Below are positions 25,732-34,887 of a DNA stretch of 64,000 nt, one piece after another; the stretch's first letter is position 1, and the number at the start of each line of letters is the position of its first letter. Below the pieces are notes generated by a model. It ran no database searches. It was not told where the DNA came from and saw only the letters and a program-made list of their open reading frames with translations. A program made the translations under genes and the position numbers. The stretch comes from Polaribacter pacificus (GTDB lineage Bacteria; Bacteroidota; Bacteroidia; Flavobacteriales; Flavobacteriaceae), in the NCBI RefSeq assembly GCF_038024035.1, contig NZ_CP150664.1, forward strand, positions 620,001-684,000, given 5' to 3'.

Positions 25732-27228
25732 ATGAAAAAGTTCTTCTATTTACTTCTACTCATTAGCAGTATCTCTGCTTGTAATGAAGAGAAAAAATCA
25801 TTTTATAATCCAGAAATGGTTACTATTAATGGAGTGATAGAAAACTTTTCTAAAGAAGATTCTATAGAGGATGTAAAAGTATATTCCTATGATTTTTTAA
25901 CCAATGATTGGGCAGAAGAACACCAAGCAATTGTAGACGAAAATGGTCATTTTTCACTACAATTTTTAAGCGCTTATGACCAGGTATTGTTTTTTAGATT
26001 TAAACAATCTTCGAATCTTTTTGTGTCACCAAACAGTACTTTAGACCTAACTTTTGATGCCAAAGCGGCAACTAAAAAAGAGTTTTTAAATTCTTTGCGT
26101 TTTACAAATGAGTTGGCCAAGGAAAATGAGCTACTCAAAAAGTATCTGCTAAATGATCCTTTGGATTATAATGAGCTAAACACCATGATGTCTTCAAAGA
26201 CAAGCCCTGAAGAAATTCAAGTGTATTTGTCTGAGCTGTACGATCAAAAGAAGGCACCCTATATTGATAACTTTATCAAAGAAAACAATCCGCCAAAAAG
26301 CATTAAAAATTGGCTTAAAATAGAAAAAGAACTCAAGCCTATTATTGATTATTTGCAATACGCTGTGTTTCATTTTAGAGCCACCTCAAAAGAGACTCCA
26401 TATAAAGACAATTTTCCAAAAGCTTTTACAGACAGAATTGACAATCTTCCTATCTTAACAGATAAAAGCTTTGTCAATAATGATGTGTACACAACCTTGC
26501 CCAATTATTACAATGCGTATTTGGGTCAGTATGTACAAAGCAAATACCAAGTTCCCTGGGTAAAAGCAGATTCAATTATTTATTCTAAAGAGATTTTTAG
26601 CTTTAAAAACAACCCTGCTTTTATACGGATATTGTATTTTGATCGCTTAAACAATTCATTAAAAAATAATGATTTAAGTTTTTACAATACACATCAAAAA
26701 ACCATAGATAGCCTCTTTAAAAACACCGTATATGAAAAGGCGATTCAAGAAAAATACACAAGCACTAAGAACTTAATAGAAAGTCCTCAGCTACCTGAGA
26801 ATACAGAATTGTTAGAGTTTTCTTCTGATGATGCGACCACTTTTTTAGACGAAATCATCAAAAATGCCAACGGCAAAGTAATTTACATTGACAACTGGGC
26901 AACCTGGTGTAGTCCGTGTAAAGAACAGTTTAAAAACGCGACTCCACAATTAAAAGAGAAATTTTCTGAAGATGTAGAATTTGTGTACTTATGCCATCTG
27001 TCTGATAAAAACTTATACCTTCCAACCATCTCTCAATACAAGGTGCAAGGGAAGCATTATTTTATTACCGATGAGCAAAATAAAGTGCTAACAAAACTAT
27101 TAAATATTACAGGTTATCCAACCTATAATCTCATCAACAAAAAAGGAGAAATTGTACATTCGGGTTTTCAATTTAGACCTAGTGAAACCATCACTACAAA
27201 ACTATTAACAGCGCTTATAAAAGAATAA
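25732..27228 (+). CDS. TlpA-like thioredoxin-fold lipoprotein
   Basis: A lipoprotein signal (SSISACNEEKK, Cys18) is followed by about 350 residues of unassigned, largely helical sequence starting VTINGVIENFSKED. A C-terminal thioredoxin domain has the redox motif WCSPC (ATWCSPCKEQF) and a cis-Pro region (TGYPTYNLI). The plan matches the TlpA/AhpC-type periplasmic disulfide reductases common in Bacteroidota. The ATG at 25732 is preferred over a TTG six bases earlier. It lies 16 bases after rlmD and is probably cotranscribed. Confidence 0.85.
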   Translation: MKKFFYLLLLISSISACNEEKKSFYNPEMVTINGVIENFSKEDSIEDVKVYSYDFLTNDWAEEHQAIVDENGHFSLQFLSAYDQVLFFRFKQSSNLFVSPNSTLDLTFDAKAATKKEFLNSLRFTNELAKENELLKKYLLNDPLDYNELNTMMSSKTSPEEIQVYLSELYDQKKAPYIDNFIKENNPPKSIKNWLKIEKELKPIIDYLQYAVFHFRATSKETPYKDNFPKAFTDRIDNLPILTDKSFVNNDVYTTLPNYYNAYLGQYVQSKYQVPWVKADSIIYSKEIFSFKNNPAFIRILYFDRLNNSLKNNDLSFYNTHQKTIDSLFKNTVYEKAIQEKYTSTKNLIESPQLPENTELLEFSSDDATTFLDEIIKNANGKVIYIDNWATWCSPCKEQFKNATPQLKEKFSEDVEFVYLCHLSDKNLYLPTISQYKVQGKHYFITDEQNKVLTKLLNITGYPTYNLINKKGEIVHSGFQFRPSETITTKLLTALIKE

Positions 27229-27236
27229 TTGAATAG

Positions 27237-27719
27237 ATGAAAAAAACAATAGTAGCCTTACTCCTTTTTACCTTGGTCGCTAGTTCTTGCGAAAAGGACG
27301 ATATCTGTTTAGAGCCAACAACGCCTAAGTTAATCTTGCGTTTTTACGATAACAACAATCCTACCGACACAAAAACAGTTCAACGCTTATCTGTTTGGGC
27401 TGCAAATAAAGATACGTTGACAGGCTATAAAAGCATCAGCACAGACTCTATCGCTTTGCCATTAGATATTAATGCTACTCAAACCATCTATCATCTTAAA
27501 AGAAATACGGTTTCTGGAAACAAAATTAACAATGAGTATGCGACCATTACTATCAACTATGCTAAAGAAGAGGTATTTGTATCGCGCTCATGTGGGTTTA
27601 AAATACTTTTTAACTCGGTGAATTTTAGTATCAACAATGATTGGATCCAAACAGTAACACCTGCAAACGATGTAAGTATTAACGATGAAACAAAAGCTCA
27701 TGCACAAGTATTTCACTAG
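27237..27719 (+). CDS. DUF6452 family lipoprotein
   Basis: The 160-residue protein has a lipoprotein signal (LVASSCEKDD). The conserved core CLEPTTPKLILRFYD...LSVWAA and a later ATITINYAKEEVFVSRSCGFKI segment identify DUF6452. Function is unknown. The 3' end overlaps the DUF6048 start, which suggests the two products act together at the outer membrane. Confidence 0.8.
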   Translation: MKKTIVALLLFTLVASSCEKDDICLEPTTPKLILRFYDNNNPTDTKTVQRLSVWAANKDTLTGYKSISTDSIALPLDINATQTIYHLKRNTVSGNKINNEYATITINYAKEEVFVSRSCGFKILFNSVNFSINNDWIQTVTPANDVSINDETKAHAQVFH

Positions 27720-28380
27720 TATTTTAGTTTTGTTTTTTGTCTTTCAAGGTTTTGGTCAACAAAAAAAAGACAGCACTGACTATAAGACAGCTTATGGGAT
27801 TCGTTTGGGAATTGATTTGAGTAAACCTATTTTGGGTTTAATCGACAAGAATTACAGCGGTTTTGAAGTTGTTGCTGATTATCGTCTTCGTAAAAATATG
27901 TACCTAGCTGCAGAAATTGGAAACGAATCCAATACCACTACAGATGATTATTTTGCCACGACCGCAAAAGGATCTTATGCAAAAGTAGGGGTCAATATAA
28001 ATGCCTATCAAAATTGGTTAGACATGAATAATGAAATCTTAGTTGGCTTTCGTTATGCCTTTAGCAACTTTGATCAAACATTGAACAGCTATACTATTAA
28101 CACGGGCTCTGATTATTTTCCTGGTGATTTAAATTCTGTTGGAGCTACTTCTACCGATTTAAAGGCACATTGGGCTGAACTGGTCTTAGGTGTCAAGGCA
28201 GAAACCCTTAAAAACTTATACCTCGGATTTTCAATCTCATACAACATCCTTTTTAGCGTTGATGATCCACAAGGGTTTAAAACACTTTACGTGCCTGGAT
28301 TTAACCGTGTGTTTGAAAGTAAAACAGGTTTTGGTTTTAATTATACCATTTCTTATACGATTCCCTTTTTCAAAAAATAA
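27685..28380 (+). CDS. DUF6048 outer-membrane beta-barrel protein
   Basis: The 231-residue protein has a signal peptide ending FVFQGFGQQ. Amphipathic strands (YGIRLGIDLSKPILGLIDKN, FEVVADYRLRKNMYLAAEIG) and a C-terminal aromatic strand follow; this is DUF6048. An internal ATG at 27700 also leaves a workable signal peptide. It overlaps the DUF6452 gene by 35 bases. Function is unknown. Confidence 0.78.
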   Translation: MKQKLMHKYFTSILVLFFVFQGFGQQKKDSTDYKTAYGIRLGIDLSKPILGLIDKNYSGFEVVADYRLRKNMYLAAEIGNESNTTTDDYFATTAKGSYAKVGVNINAYQNWLDMNNEILVGFRYAFSNFDQTLNSYTINTGSDYFPGDLNSVGATSTDLKAHWAELVLGVKAETLKNLYLGFSISYNILFSVDDPQGFKTLYVPGFNRVFESKTGFGFNYTISYTIPFFKK

Positions 28381-28440
28381 TTGCGGGGATATCACTTGTT
28401 TTTGTAACTTTATCATCCTTTAATTTTTAATACCAACCCA

Positions 28441-29388
28441 ATGAATAAAATTCCTAGCGTAAACCTTGCTGATTTTTTATCTGGCGATGCAAAACGAAAA
28501 CAAAAGTTTATAGACGAAATTGGACATGCATATGAAAACATAGGTTTTGTAGCATTGAAAGGTCATTTTTTAGACCAAAAATTGGTTGATGATCTTTATA
28601 CAGAAGTAAAAAACTTTTTTGATTTACCTCTAGAGGTCAAACAAGGTTATGAAATCCCTGGAATTGGAGGTCAAAGAGGCTATGTTTCTTTTGGTAAAGA
28701 AAGTGCAAAAGGAAAAAAAGAAGGTGATTTAAAAGAATTTTGGCATTTTGGTCAGTATGTAGAGAATGACCCAAAGCTAGCAGAAGAGTATCCGGATAAT
28801 GTTGAGGTTAAAGAGTTGGCTCATTTTAATGAAGTTGGAAAAGAAGCTTATAAAATGTTAGAGAAAACTGCAAAATACGTTTTGCGTGCCTTGTCTTTAC
28901 ATTTAGCCCTTGATGAAAACTATTTTGATGGCTATATTAAAAATGGCAATAGCATACTTAGGCCTATTCACTACCCTCCTATTAAAACAGAACCCAAAGA
29001 AGCTGTAAGAGCTGCTGCTCATGGAGATATTAATTTAATTACCTTACTAATGGGTGCTCAAGGTAAAGGACTGCAAGTGCAAAATCACCAAGGAGATTGG
29101 ATTGATGCCATTGCAGAACCAGATGAGTTAATGATTAATGTAGGCGATATGCTTTCTCGTCATACCAACAACAAATTAAAATCAACCATCCATAGAGTAA
29201 CCAATCCTCCTAAAGAATTATGGGGTACCTCTCGCTATTCAATACCCTTTTTTATGCATCCTATTAGCCAAATGAAACTGGATGTTTTAGAGGGATGTAT
29301 AGATAAAGATCACCCAAAACAATTTGATGATATCACCGCAGGTGATTTCTTAAATGAACGTCTTCGAGAACTTGGATTGATCAAATAA
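28441..29388 (+). CDS. Isopenicillin N synthase family oxygenase
   Basis: This 315-residue 2-oxoglutarate/Fe(II) oxygenase has the DIOX_N-type N-terminus (IPSVNLADFL). The iron-binding triad is in AAHGDINLIT (His, Asp) and STIHRVTN (His), with the 2-oxoglutarate Arg in TSRYSIPFF. The family is broad, and the substrate cannot be told. A TTG about 21 bases upstream of a TAACTTTA sequence is a possible promoter. Confidence 0.88.
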   Translation: MNKIPSVNLADFLSGDAKRKQKFIDEIGHAYENIGFVALKGHFLDQKLVDDLYTEVKNFFDLPLEVKQGYEIPGIGGQRGYVSFGKESAKGKKEGDLKEFWHFGQYVENDPKLAEEYPDNVEVKELAHFNEVGKEAYKMLEKTAKYVLRALSLHLALDENYFDGYIKNGNSILRPIHYPPIKTEPKEAVRAAAHGDINLITLLMGAQGKGLQVQNHQGDWIDAIAEPDELMINVGDMLSRHTNNKLKSTIHRVTNPPKELWGTSRYSIPFFMHPISQMKLDVLEGCIDKDHPKQFDDITAGDFLNERLRELGLIK

Positions 29389-29461
29389 AAAAACATTAAT
29401 TGACTTCTGAGTAGCGATTGTTGTATTGCTACTTAAAATATCGTTGATAACCCTACAAATA

Positions 29462-29638
29462 ATGAATCTTAAAGTAACCATATATCTTTTTATTGCAGGC
29501 TGTGTTCTAGTATTACTAGCACTGCTGTTAAAATATTATGAAATCGTAGAAAACTACACCTTGGTATTCGTAGGGATTACTATAGAATCTTTGAGCATAC
29601 TTTTGTATGCCTATCAAAAAATAAAAAAGAATGGCTAA
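29462..29638 (+). CDS. Small GldL-like membrane protein
   Basis: The 58-residue protein has two membrane spans (about residues 4-21 and 29-50). The pattern GCVLVLLALLLKYYEI...GITIESLSILLYAYQK resembles the N-terminal two-span region of gliding-motility protein GldL (G-x-hhhhGhLFK...hGhxxEhhhF). True GldL is more than 200 residues and lies in a gldKLMN operon, not here. It overlaps the SUI1-type gene by 8 bases. Role unknown. Confidence 0.65.
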   Translation: MNLKVTIYLFIAGCVLVLLALLLKYYEIVENYTLVFVGITIESLSILLYAYQKIKKNG

Positions 29639-29978
29639 AAAATTAGGAAGTTTATCTGATTTAGGAGGCTTTGTTTTTTCTACAAATGATGATTTTTCAC
29701 CAGAAACAGACCAAGAGCAAACACCTTTAGAAAACAAAGAACAATTATTAGAGGCTCATTTTTCAAACAAAGGAAGAGGTGGTAAAACCGTTACCATAAT
29801 CAAAGGCTTTGTAGGTAGTGAAACAGCACTAAAAGATTTGGCTAAATTGTTAAAATCCAAATGTGGTGTAGGTGGCTCTGTTAAAGATGGAGAAATCATT
29901 ATACAAGGAAATTACCGAGATAAAATCATAGCGATTTTACAAAAAGAAAAATACCGAGTAAAAAGAGTTGGTGGATAA
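29631..29978 (+). CDS. SUI1/eIF1-type translation factor (YciH family)
   Basis: The 115-residue protein has an acidic N-terminal part and the C-terminal SUI1 domain: GRGGKTVTIIKGFVG, KSKCGVGGSVKDGEIIIQG. Bacterial YciH is proposed to affect start-codon selection. The start overlaps the previous gene by 8 bases. Confidence 0.9.
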   Translation: MAKKLGSLSDLGGFVFSTNDDFSPETDQEQTPLENKEQLLEAHFSNKGRGGKTVTIIKGFVGSETALKDLAKLLKSKCGVGGSVKDGEIIIQGNYRDKIIAILQKEKYRVKRVGG

Positions 29979-30041
29979 GATCAAACCTATTAAATTACAG
30001 GTTTCAAAAAAATAAAATTTAAAGGGATTCGTTTTATACTA

Positions 30042-30989
30042 ATGACTTCAAACATACTTCATATAACCAACGGTGATTGCACCACCGATCAACTTCAAAA
30101 GATTTCCATTCCGGGAACCTTAATTACTTGGAGAGAAATGCTCTGCGAAGGAAAAACTGAGGTTGGCGTAGGAGATGAAAACTTTTGGAAAAACCGATTC
30201 GAATTTCTTAAAACCAATTTTAAAGTAAGCAAGCAACAGTTTATAGATAAAACATTAAAAGAGTACAGAAGGCTTTGCAACCAGCAAAAACAAGATGAAA
30301 TTGTGCTGTGGTTTGACAGTGATTTGTTTTGCCAAATAAACATGATTGCAGTGATTAGCTGGCTTAAAAGATATCGAAAGGGTCGAAAAATTAGCTTGGT
30401 GTCTTGTACTTCAGAAGAAATACCTGCAAATCGATTTGGATTTTCTGCTTTAACCAATGATCAGGTATTAGAGCATTATAAAAGCAGAACTGTTTTAACC
30501 GAAGACGATATTGCTTACGCTGATTATGTTTGGCAGTTGTACTGTGCAGACAATCCCCTTAAAATAGAAATGGCAAAAACCTATCAAACCAATACAACAT
30601 TTAAACATTTAAACACCAGTTTAATTACTCATTTAAAAAGATTTCCATCCATAGAAAACGGTCTTAATGCAGTAGAAAACACCATTTTAACTGCCGTTTC
30701 AAAACAGAAATTTTCAAGCAAAGATCAATTGGTAAAAAAACTGCTTTCAGAGCAAGAAGTCTACGGTTTTGGTGATCTTCAGTACCATAAATACCTTATG
30801 GATCTTAAAGACTATCTGCGGTTTTCAAAATCAGTTTCATTAACCGACACCGGTAAAAAAGTACAGCAAAATCTTTTGCATTCTTATGCAAATATGCGCA
30901 ATGATTTTTCTTTTTTAGGAGGCGCAAAAAAATACAATTTCCTTTATGACAACAGTACAAACAAACTCTTAAAAATTACGACATTATGA
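30042..30989 (+). CDS. DUF1835 domain protein
   Basis: The 315-residue protein opens ILHITNGDCTTDQLQKISIPG and continues with ITWREMLCEGKTEVG and VLWFDSDLFCQINMIAVISWL, which are DUF1835 landmarks. Function is unproven. Its stop overlaps the nucleoside phosphorylase start by 4 bases (ATGA), and that gene in turn overlaps the next, so three proteins are translated in tight coupling. Confidence 0.85.
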   Translation: MTSNILHITNGDCTTDQLQKISIPGTLITWREMLCEGKTEVGVGDENFWKNRFEFLKTNFKVSKQQFIDKTLKEYRRLCNQQKQDEIVLWFDSDLFCQINMIAVISWLKRYRKGRKISLVSCTSEEIPANRFGFSALTNDQVLEHYKSRTVLTEDDIAYADYVWQLYCADNPLKIEMAKTYQTNTTFKHLNTSLITHLKRFPSIENGLNAVENTILTAVSKQKFSSKDQLVKKLLSEQEVYGFGDLQYHKYLMDLKDYLRFSKSVSLTDTGKKVQQNLLHSYANMRNDFSFLGGAKKYNFLYDNSTNKLLKITTL

Positions 30990-31855
30990 TCCAAGAATCA
31001 GAGTTGATTTTAAACCCAGACGGAAGTGTATATCATCTAAATTTACATCCAGAAAACATTGCAGATACTGTTATTTTTGTTGGAGATCAAGATAGAGTCG
31101 CGAGCGTTAGCAAGCATTTTGACAGCATAGAGTTCACCACCCAAAAGAGAGAATTTAAGACCACAACCGGAACTTTAAACGGAAAACGAATTTCCGTTAT
31201 TTCTACCGGAATTGGTCCTGACAATATTGATATTGTTCTTAATGAATTAGATGCGTTGGTTAATATCAACCTTAAAACAAGACAAGCCAAAACAACACTT
31301 ACTCAATTAGATATTATTAGAATTGGGACTTCTGGTTCTTTACAAAGCCACATCCCTGTTGATAGTTTTTTAATGAGCACCTACGGCTTAGATATTAACG
31401 GAATGCTGCACTCTTATGTCTGTGATGAAATACGCAATAGTGATTTAGAAAAAGCCTTTGTAGCTCAGACCGGATGGCATACACAAAAAAGCTATCCAAT
31501 TGTTATAAAAAACAGTAAAAAACTTGAAGATCGTATTGCTTCAGACAAAGTATTTAAAGGAATGACGGCTACCGCTGGTGGATTCTATGGCCCACAAGGT
31601 CGAATTTTAAGACTGCCCTTAGCAGATCCAAGTTTAAACCATAAAATTGACAGTTTTAACCATAATGGAGTTCAGATTACCAACCTAGAGATGGAGACTT
31701 CTGCCATTTATGGATTGGCAAAACTTTTAGGTCATCATGCCTGTTCTATGAATGCAATCATAGCCAATAGAGCCAATGGAACCTTTAGTGAAAATCCTAA
31801 AAAAATTGTAGAAGAACTTATCGTATATACCTTAGACAAAGTAAGTAACAGATGA
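30986..31855 (+). CDS. Nucleoside phosphorylase (uridine phosphorylase-like)
   Basis: The 289-residue protein is a nucleoside phosphorylase (PNP_UDP_1): VGDQDRVASV, ISTGIGPDNIDIVLNEL (phosphate), RIGTSGSLQ, and METSAIYGLAKLL (ribose-binding E-M-E/T region). The substrate base is uncertain. It is coupled by 4-base overlaps on both sides to a DUF1835 and a binding-protein-fold gene. Confidence 0.88.
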   Translation: MIQESELILNPDGSVYHLNLHPENIADTVIFVGDQDRVASVSKHFDSIEFTTQKREFKTTTGTLNGKRISVISTGIGPDNIDIVLNELDALVNINLKTRQAKTTLTQLDIIRIGTSGSLQSHIPVDSFLMSTYGLDINGMLHSYVCDEIRNSDLEKAFVAQTGWHTQKSYPIVIKNSKKLEDRIASDKVFKGMTATAGGFYGPQGRILRLPLADPSLNHKIDSFNHNGVQITNLEMETSAIYGLAKLLGHHACSMNAIIANRANGTFSENPKKIVEELIVYTLDKVSNR

Positions 31856-32715
31856 CAAACTTAAAAATAGGCGGCGTACCAGAGCATTTTAATTATCCCT
31901 GGTATATCACCTTAAAAAACAAAGCCTATACTCCATTTGATATTAATATCCGTTGGACAGATTTTCCAGGAGGTACTGGCGATATGTGTAAAGCACTTCG
32001 GTCTGGTGATGTAGATATTGCTATAATTTTAACTGAGGGGATTATAAAAGATATTTCTGAAGGGAATCCTTCTAAGATAGTTCAGACCTATGTAAAAAGC
32101 CCATTAATTTGGGGTGTTCATGTGGCTGGAGATTCACCATACACAAGCATAGATGACCTAAAAGACAAGGTTGTTGCCATAAGTCGTTATGGTTCTGGAT
32201 CACATCTAATGGCCATCGTAAATGCATATAATCAAGGATGGGATCTATCAACACTACACTTTAAAGTAGTAGGAACTCTAGAAGGAGGAATTGAAGCTCT
32301 TAAAAATGGAGAAGCCGATTATTTTATGTGGGAGCATTTTACCACCAAACCATGGGTAGACAATAGTACGTTTAAACGCGTTGGCGACTGCCCTACTCCT
32401 TGGCCCTGTTTTGTTATTGCTGTTAGAGATGAAGTACTAAGAGACCATCCAAAAGCCATTGAGCAAGTACTCGAAATAATTAACAGTACCACCGACGGCT
32501 TTAAAGAAACACTAGGCATAGACCTGCTTTTATCTAAACGCTATGAACAACAATTAGTAGACGTAAAAGAGTGGCTCTCATTAACTGAATGGGAAAGCAG
32601 CAAGCCTATATCTAAATCTGATATTAATCAAATACAAGAAAAACTAGTTCATTATAAAGTGTTAGAGCACACAATGCCTTCAGAAGAAATTATTAGCGAC
32701 GTACACGCTTTATAA
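31852..32715 (+). CDS. Cytoplasmic Ca3427-like/NMT1-type binding-protein fold
   Basis: The 287-residue protein has a periplasmic-binding-protein type II fold: LKIGGVPEHFNYPWYI, DMCKALRSGDVDIAIIL, LEGGIEALKNGEADYFMWEHF. It begins at once with the mature domain, so it has no signal peptide or lipobox and should stay in the cytoplasm. Relatives (Ca3427-like PBP2, NMT1/THI5-like) exist; some THI5 proteins are suicide enzymes making thiamine pyrimidine, but no such chemistry is shown here. It is the last gene of the overlapping trio. Confidence 0.82.
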   Translation: MTNLKIGGVPEHFNYPWYITLKNKAYTPFDINIRWTDFPGGTGDMCKALRSGDVDIAIILTEGIIKDISEGNPSKIVQTYVKSPLIWGVHVAGDSPYTSIDDLKDKVVAISRYGSGSHLMAIVNAYNQGWDLSTLHFKVVGTLEGGIEALKNGEADYFMWEHFTTKPWVDNSTFKRVGDCPTPWPCFVIAVRDEVLRDHPKAIEQVLEIINSTTDGFKETLGIDLLLSKRYEQQLVDVKEWLSLTEWESSKPISKSDINQIQEKLVHYKVLEHTMPSEEIISDVHAL

Positions 32716-32739
32716 AATTTTCTATTCTTTACAGTATAC

Positions 32740-32766
32740 AATCCGCCTCATTGGCGGATTTTTTTG
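32740..32766 (+). terminator. Rho-independent terminator of the phosphorylase operon
   Basis: AATCCGCC and GGCGGATT form an 8-bp stem with a TCATT loop, followed by six T, 25 bases after the operon stop. The remaining 200 bases to the next start hold only a TACATTTG box at 32846-32853 that may be the downstream promoter. Confidence 0.85.
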
Positions 32767-32976
32767 TTAACATTCTAGACGTTTATGAGCTTGAAAGTTT
32801 ATAATCATTTGATTTTTAGTTAACAATAACACAAGGAAGTGCTGCTACATTTGATGATATAAAATTACGTGTCCTATAAAACAAGACAGCACATACTTAG
32901 CATTATTCTACATGCATTTTGTTGACCTCAAGAAAAGGTCTGATTACAAACCTCTCTATAATTTTAAATACTCCAT

Positions 32977-33843
32977 ATGAAAAAACGAAAAGTAGAACTC
33001 GTTGTGATTTCTGATGTACACCTAGGCACTTTTGGCTGTAGTGCACAAAACCTACTTAATTATCTTAAAACTATTAAGCCAAAGACCCTAATCTTAAATG
33101 GTGATATTATAGACATCTGGCAATTTAACAAGCGTTATTTCCCTAAATCACATCTAAAAGTTGTACAGCATATCATGCAACTCATAACATCAGGAACCAA
33201 GGTCTACTATATTACAGGAAACCACGATGAAATGCTGCGGAAATTTAAAGGTTTTAGAATGGGAAGCTTTGAAATTGTAAACAAATTAGTCCTTGATTTG
33301 GACGGGGCAAAAACTTGGTTTTTTCACGGGGATGTTTTTGATGTAACCATGAAGCATTCTAAATGGCTGGCAAAGCTTGGTGGCATTGGATATGATTTGC
33401 TAATTGTCATAAACACCTTTGTCAATTGGTTGAGTTGTCAATTTGGTTTTGGTAAAATTTCACTATCAAAAAAAATAAAAAACAGTGTAAAAAGTGCGGT
33501 GAAATTTATCAATGATTTTGAAAGTGTTGCTGCTGATATGGCAATTTATAATGACTATGACACGGTGGTTTGCGGTCATATTCATCAACCAGAAATTAAG
33601 ACTATTAAAAACAAAGAAGGGATTGCCGTTAACTACTTAAATTCTGGTGATTGGATTGAAAACCTAACAGCCCTAGAATATCATAAAAAAACATGGAAGC
33701 TCTATGAATACTCAAAGGACCCAGCAGCATTAAATGAAGAAGCACAACGGGCAAAAAAGGGCAAAGCCTCCTTAAAAGCTGAACATAAAAATCACGATCA
33801 ATTGTTTGCAGAATTACTACAAGAGTTTAACCTAACAAAATAA
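32977..33843 (+). CDS. LpxH-like UDP-2,3-diacylglucosamine diphosphatase (metallophosphoesterase)
   Basis: The 288-residue protein has the metallophosphoesterase motifs SDVHLG, NGDIIDIW, GNHDE and GHIHQPE in order. LpxH-type enzymes hydrolyse UDP-2,3-diacylglucosamine in lipid A synthesis at the inner membrane. Close relatives include membrane lipid phosphatases, so the substrate is inferred. It lies 3 bases before the glycosyltransferase gene. Confidence 0.85.
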   Translation: MKKRKVELVVISDVHLGTFGCSAQNLLNYLKTIKPKTLILNGDIIDIWQFNKRYFPKSHLKVVQHIMQLITSGTKVYYITGNHDEMLRKFKGFRMGSFEIVNKLVLDLDGAKTWFFHGDVFDVTMKHSKWLAKLGGIGYDLLIVINTFVNWLSCQFGFGKISLSKKIKNSVKSAVKFINDFESVAADMAIYNDYDTVVCGHIHQPEIKTIKNKEGIAVNYLNSGDWIENLTALEYHKKTWKLYEYSKDPAALNEEAQRAKKGKASLKAEHKNHDQLFAELLQEFNLTK

Positions 33844-33846
33844 TAT

Positions 33847-34887
33847 ATGAAAATCTTATACGCAATACAAGGTACAGGAAACGGGCACCTAAGCAGAGCC
33901 AAAGACATTATTCCGCTGCTTAAAACCAAAGGAGATGTCGATATTTTGATTAGCGGAATTCAAGCCGATATTAGCTTGCCTTATGAGGTGACTTATAAAC
34001 TTAGAGGTTTTAGTTTTATTTTTGGCAAGAATGGTGGGATTGATTTTTTTAAAACCATCAAAAACTTTAAACTCAGACAACTATTTAGAGAGGTGAGATC
34101 CATCCCAATTAAACAGTATGATTTAATTATCAATGATTTTGAACCTATCGCCGCTTGGGCTGCTTATTTAAAAGGCATTCCTACTATTGGGCTCAGTCAT
34201 CAAAACGCCGTTTTAAACACCTTAAGTCCTCAGAACAAAAAAGTACAATTTGAGCGTTGGCTTTTAAAATACTACGCTCCCACTACCTATCAATATGGAT
34301 TTCATTTTAAAAAATATGATGATTCTATCTTTACTCCTGTGATTCGCAAAGAAATACGCGACTTACAAATAACTAATAAAAAACATTATACTGTCTATTT
34401 ACCTGCTTATAGCGATGAGAAAATCATTAAACATTTATCTTGCTTTAAAAATATTAAATGGGAAGTGTTTTCTAAAAACTCTGACACTTATTATTTTAAA
34501 AACAACATCATCGTTCAGCCAATAGAAAATGAACACTTTTTAAAAAGTATTGCTTCTTGCGAAGGCGTTTTGTGTGGAGCTGGTTTTGAAACACCTGCAG
34601 AGGCTTTGTTTTTAAAAAAGAAACTCTTGGTAATCCCGATGAAAAATCAATTTGAGCAGCAGTGTAACGCTGTTGCGTTAAGAGAAATTGGAGTGCCCGT
34701 TTTAAAAAAACTTGGAAAAAAACAATTGAGAAAAATAAACAAATGGCTAAAAAGTAGCCAAAACATTAAAGTTGATTTTCCAGATGAAACTGCTCAGATT
34801 ATCAACCAAATACTCCATAACTATATCATTCAAGAAGAAAAGCCTATTTACCAATCAATTGATTCTTTGCCAACGTTTTCTAAATAA
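33847..34887 (+). CDS. Glycosyltransferase family protein (MurG-like fold)
   Basis: The 346-residue protein starts ILYAIQGTGNGHLSRAKDII, the N-terminal loop of GT-B enzymes with a G-N-G-H-x-x-R motif. It has the C-terminal donor-binding GAGFETPAEALFLKKKLLVIPMKNQFEQ. The acceptor is unknown; a role in surface glycan or lipid synthesis is likely next to the LpxH-like gene. The last 40 bases overlap ung in the other orientation. Confidence 0.82.
   Translation: MKILYAIQGTGNGHLSRAKDIIPLLKTKGDVDILISGIQADISLPYEVTYKLRGFSFIFGKNGGIDFFKTIKNFKLRQLFREVRSIPIKQYDLIINDFEPIAAWAAYLKGIPTIGLSHQNAVLNTLSPQNKKVQFERWLLKYYAPTTYQYGFHFKKYDDSIFTPVIRKEIRDLQITNKKHYTVYLPAYSDEKIIKHLSCFKNIKWEVFSKNSDTYYFKNNIIVQPIENEHFLKSIASCEGVLCGAGFETPAEALFLKKKLLVIPMKNQFEQQCNAVALREIGVPVLKKLGKKQLRKINKWLKSSQNIKVDFPDETAQIINQILHNYIIQEEKPIYQSIDSLPTFSK

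Noticed and set aside
30095..30457. 120-codon minus-strand frame within the DUF1835 gene
   Set aside because: It is antisense to a recognisable gene that is tied into an operon by its overlap; the translation looks like noise.
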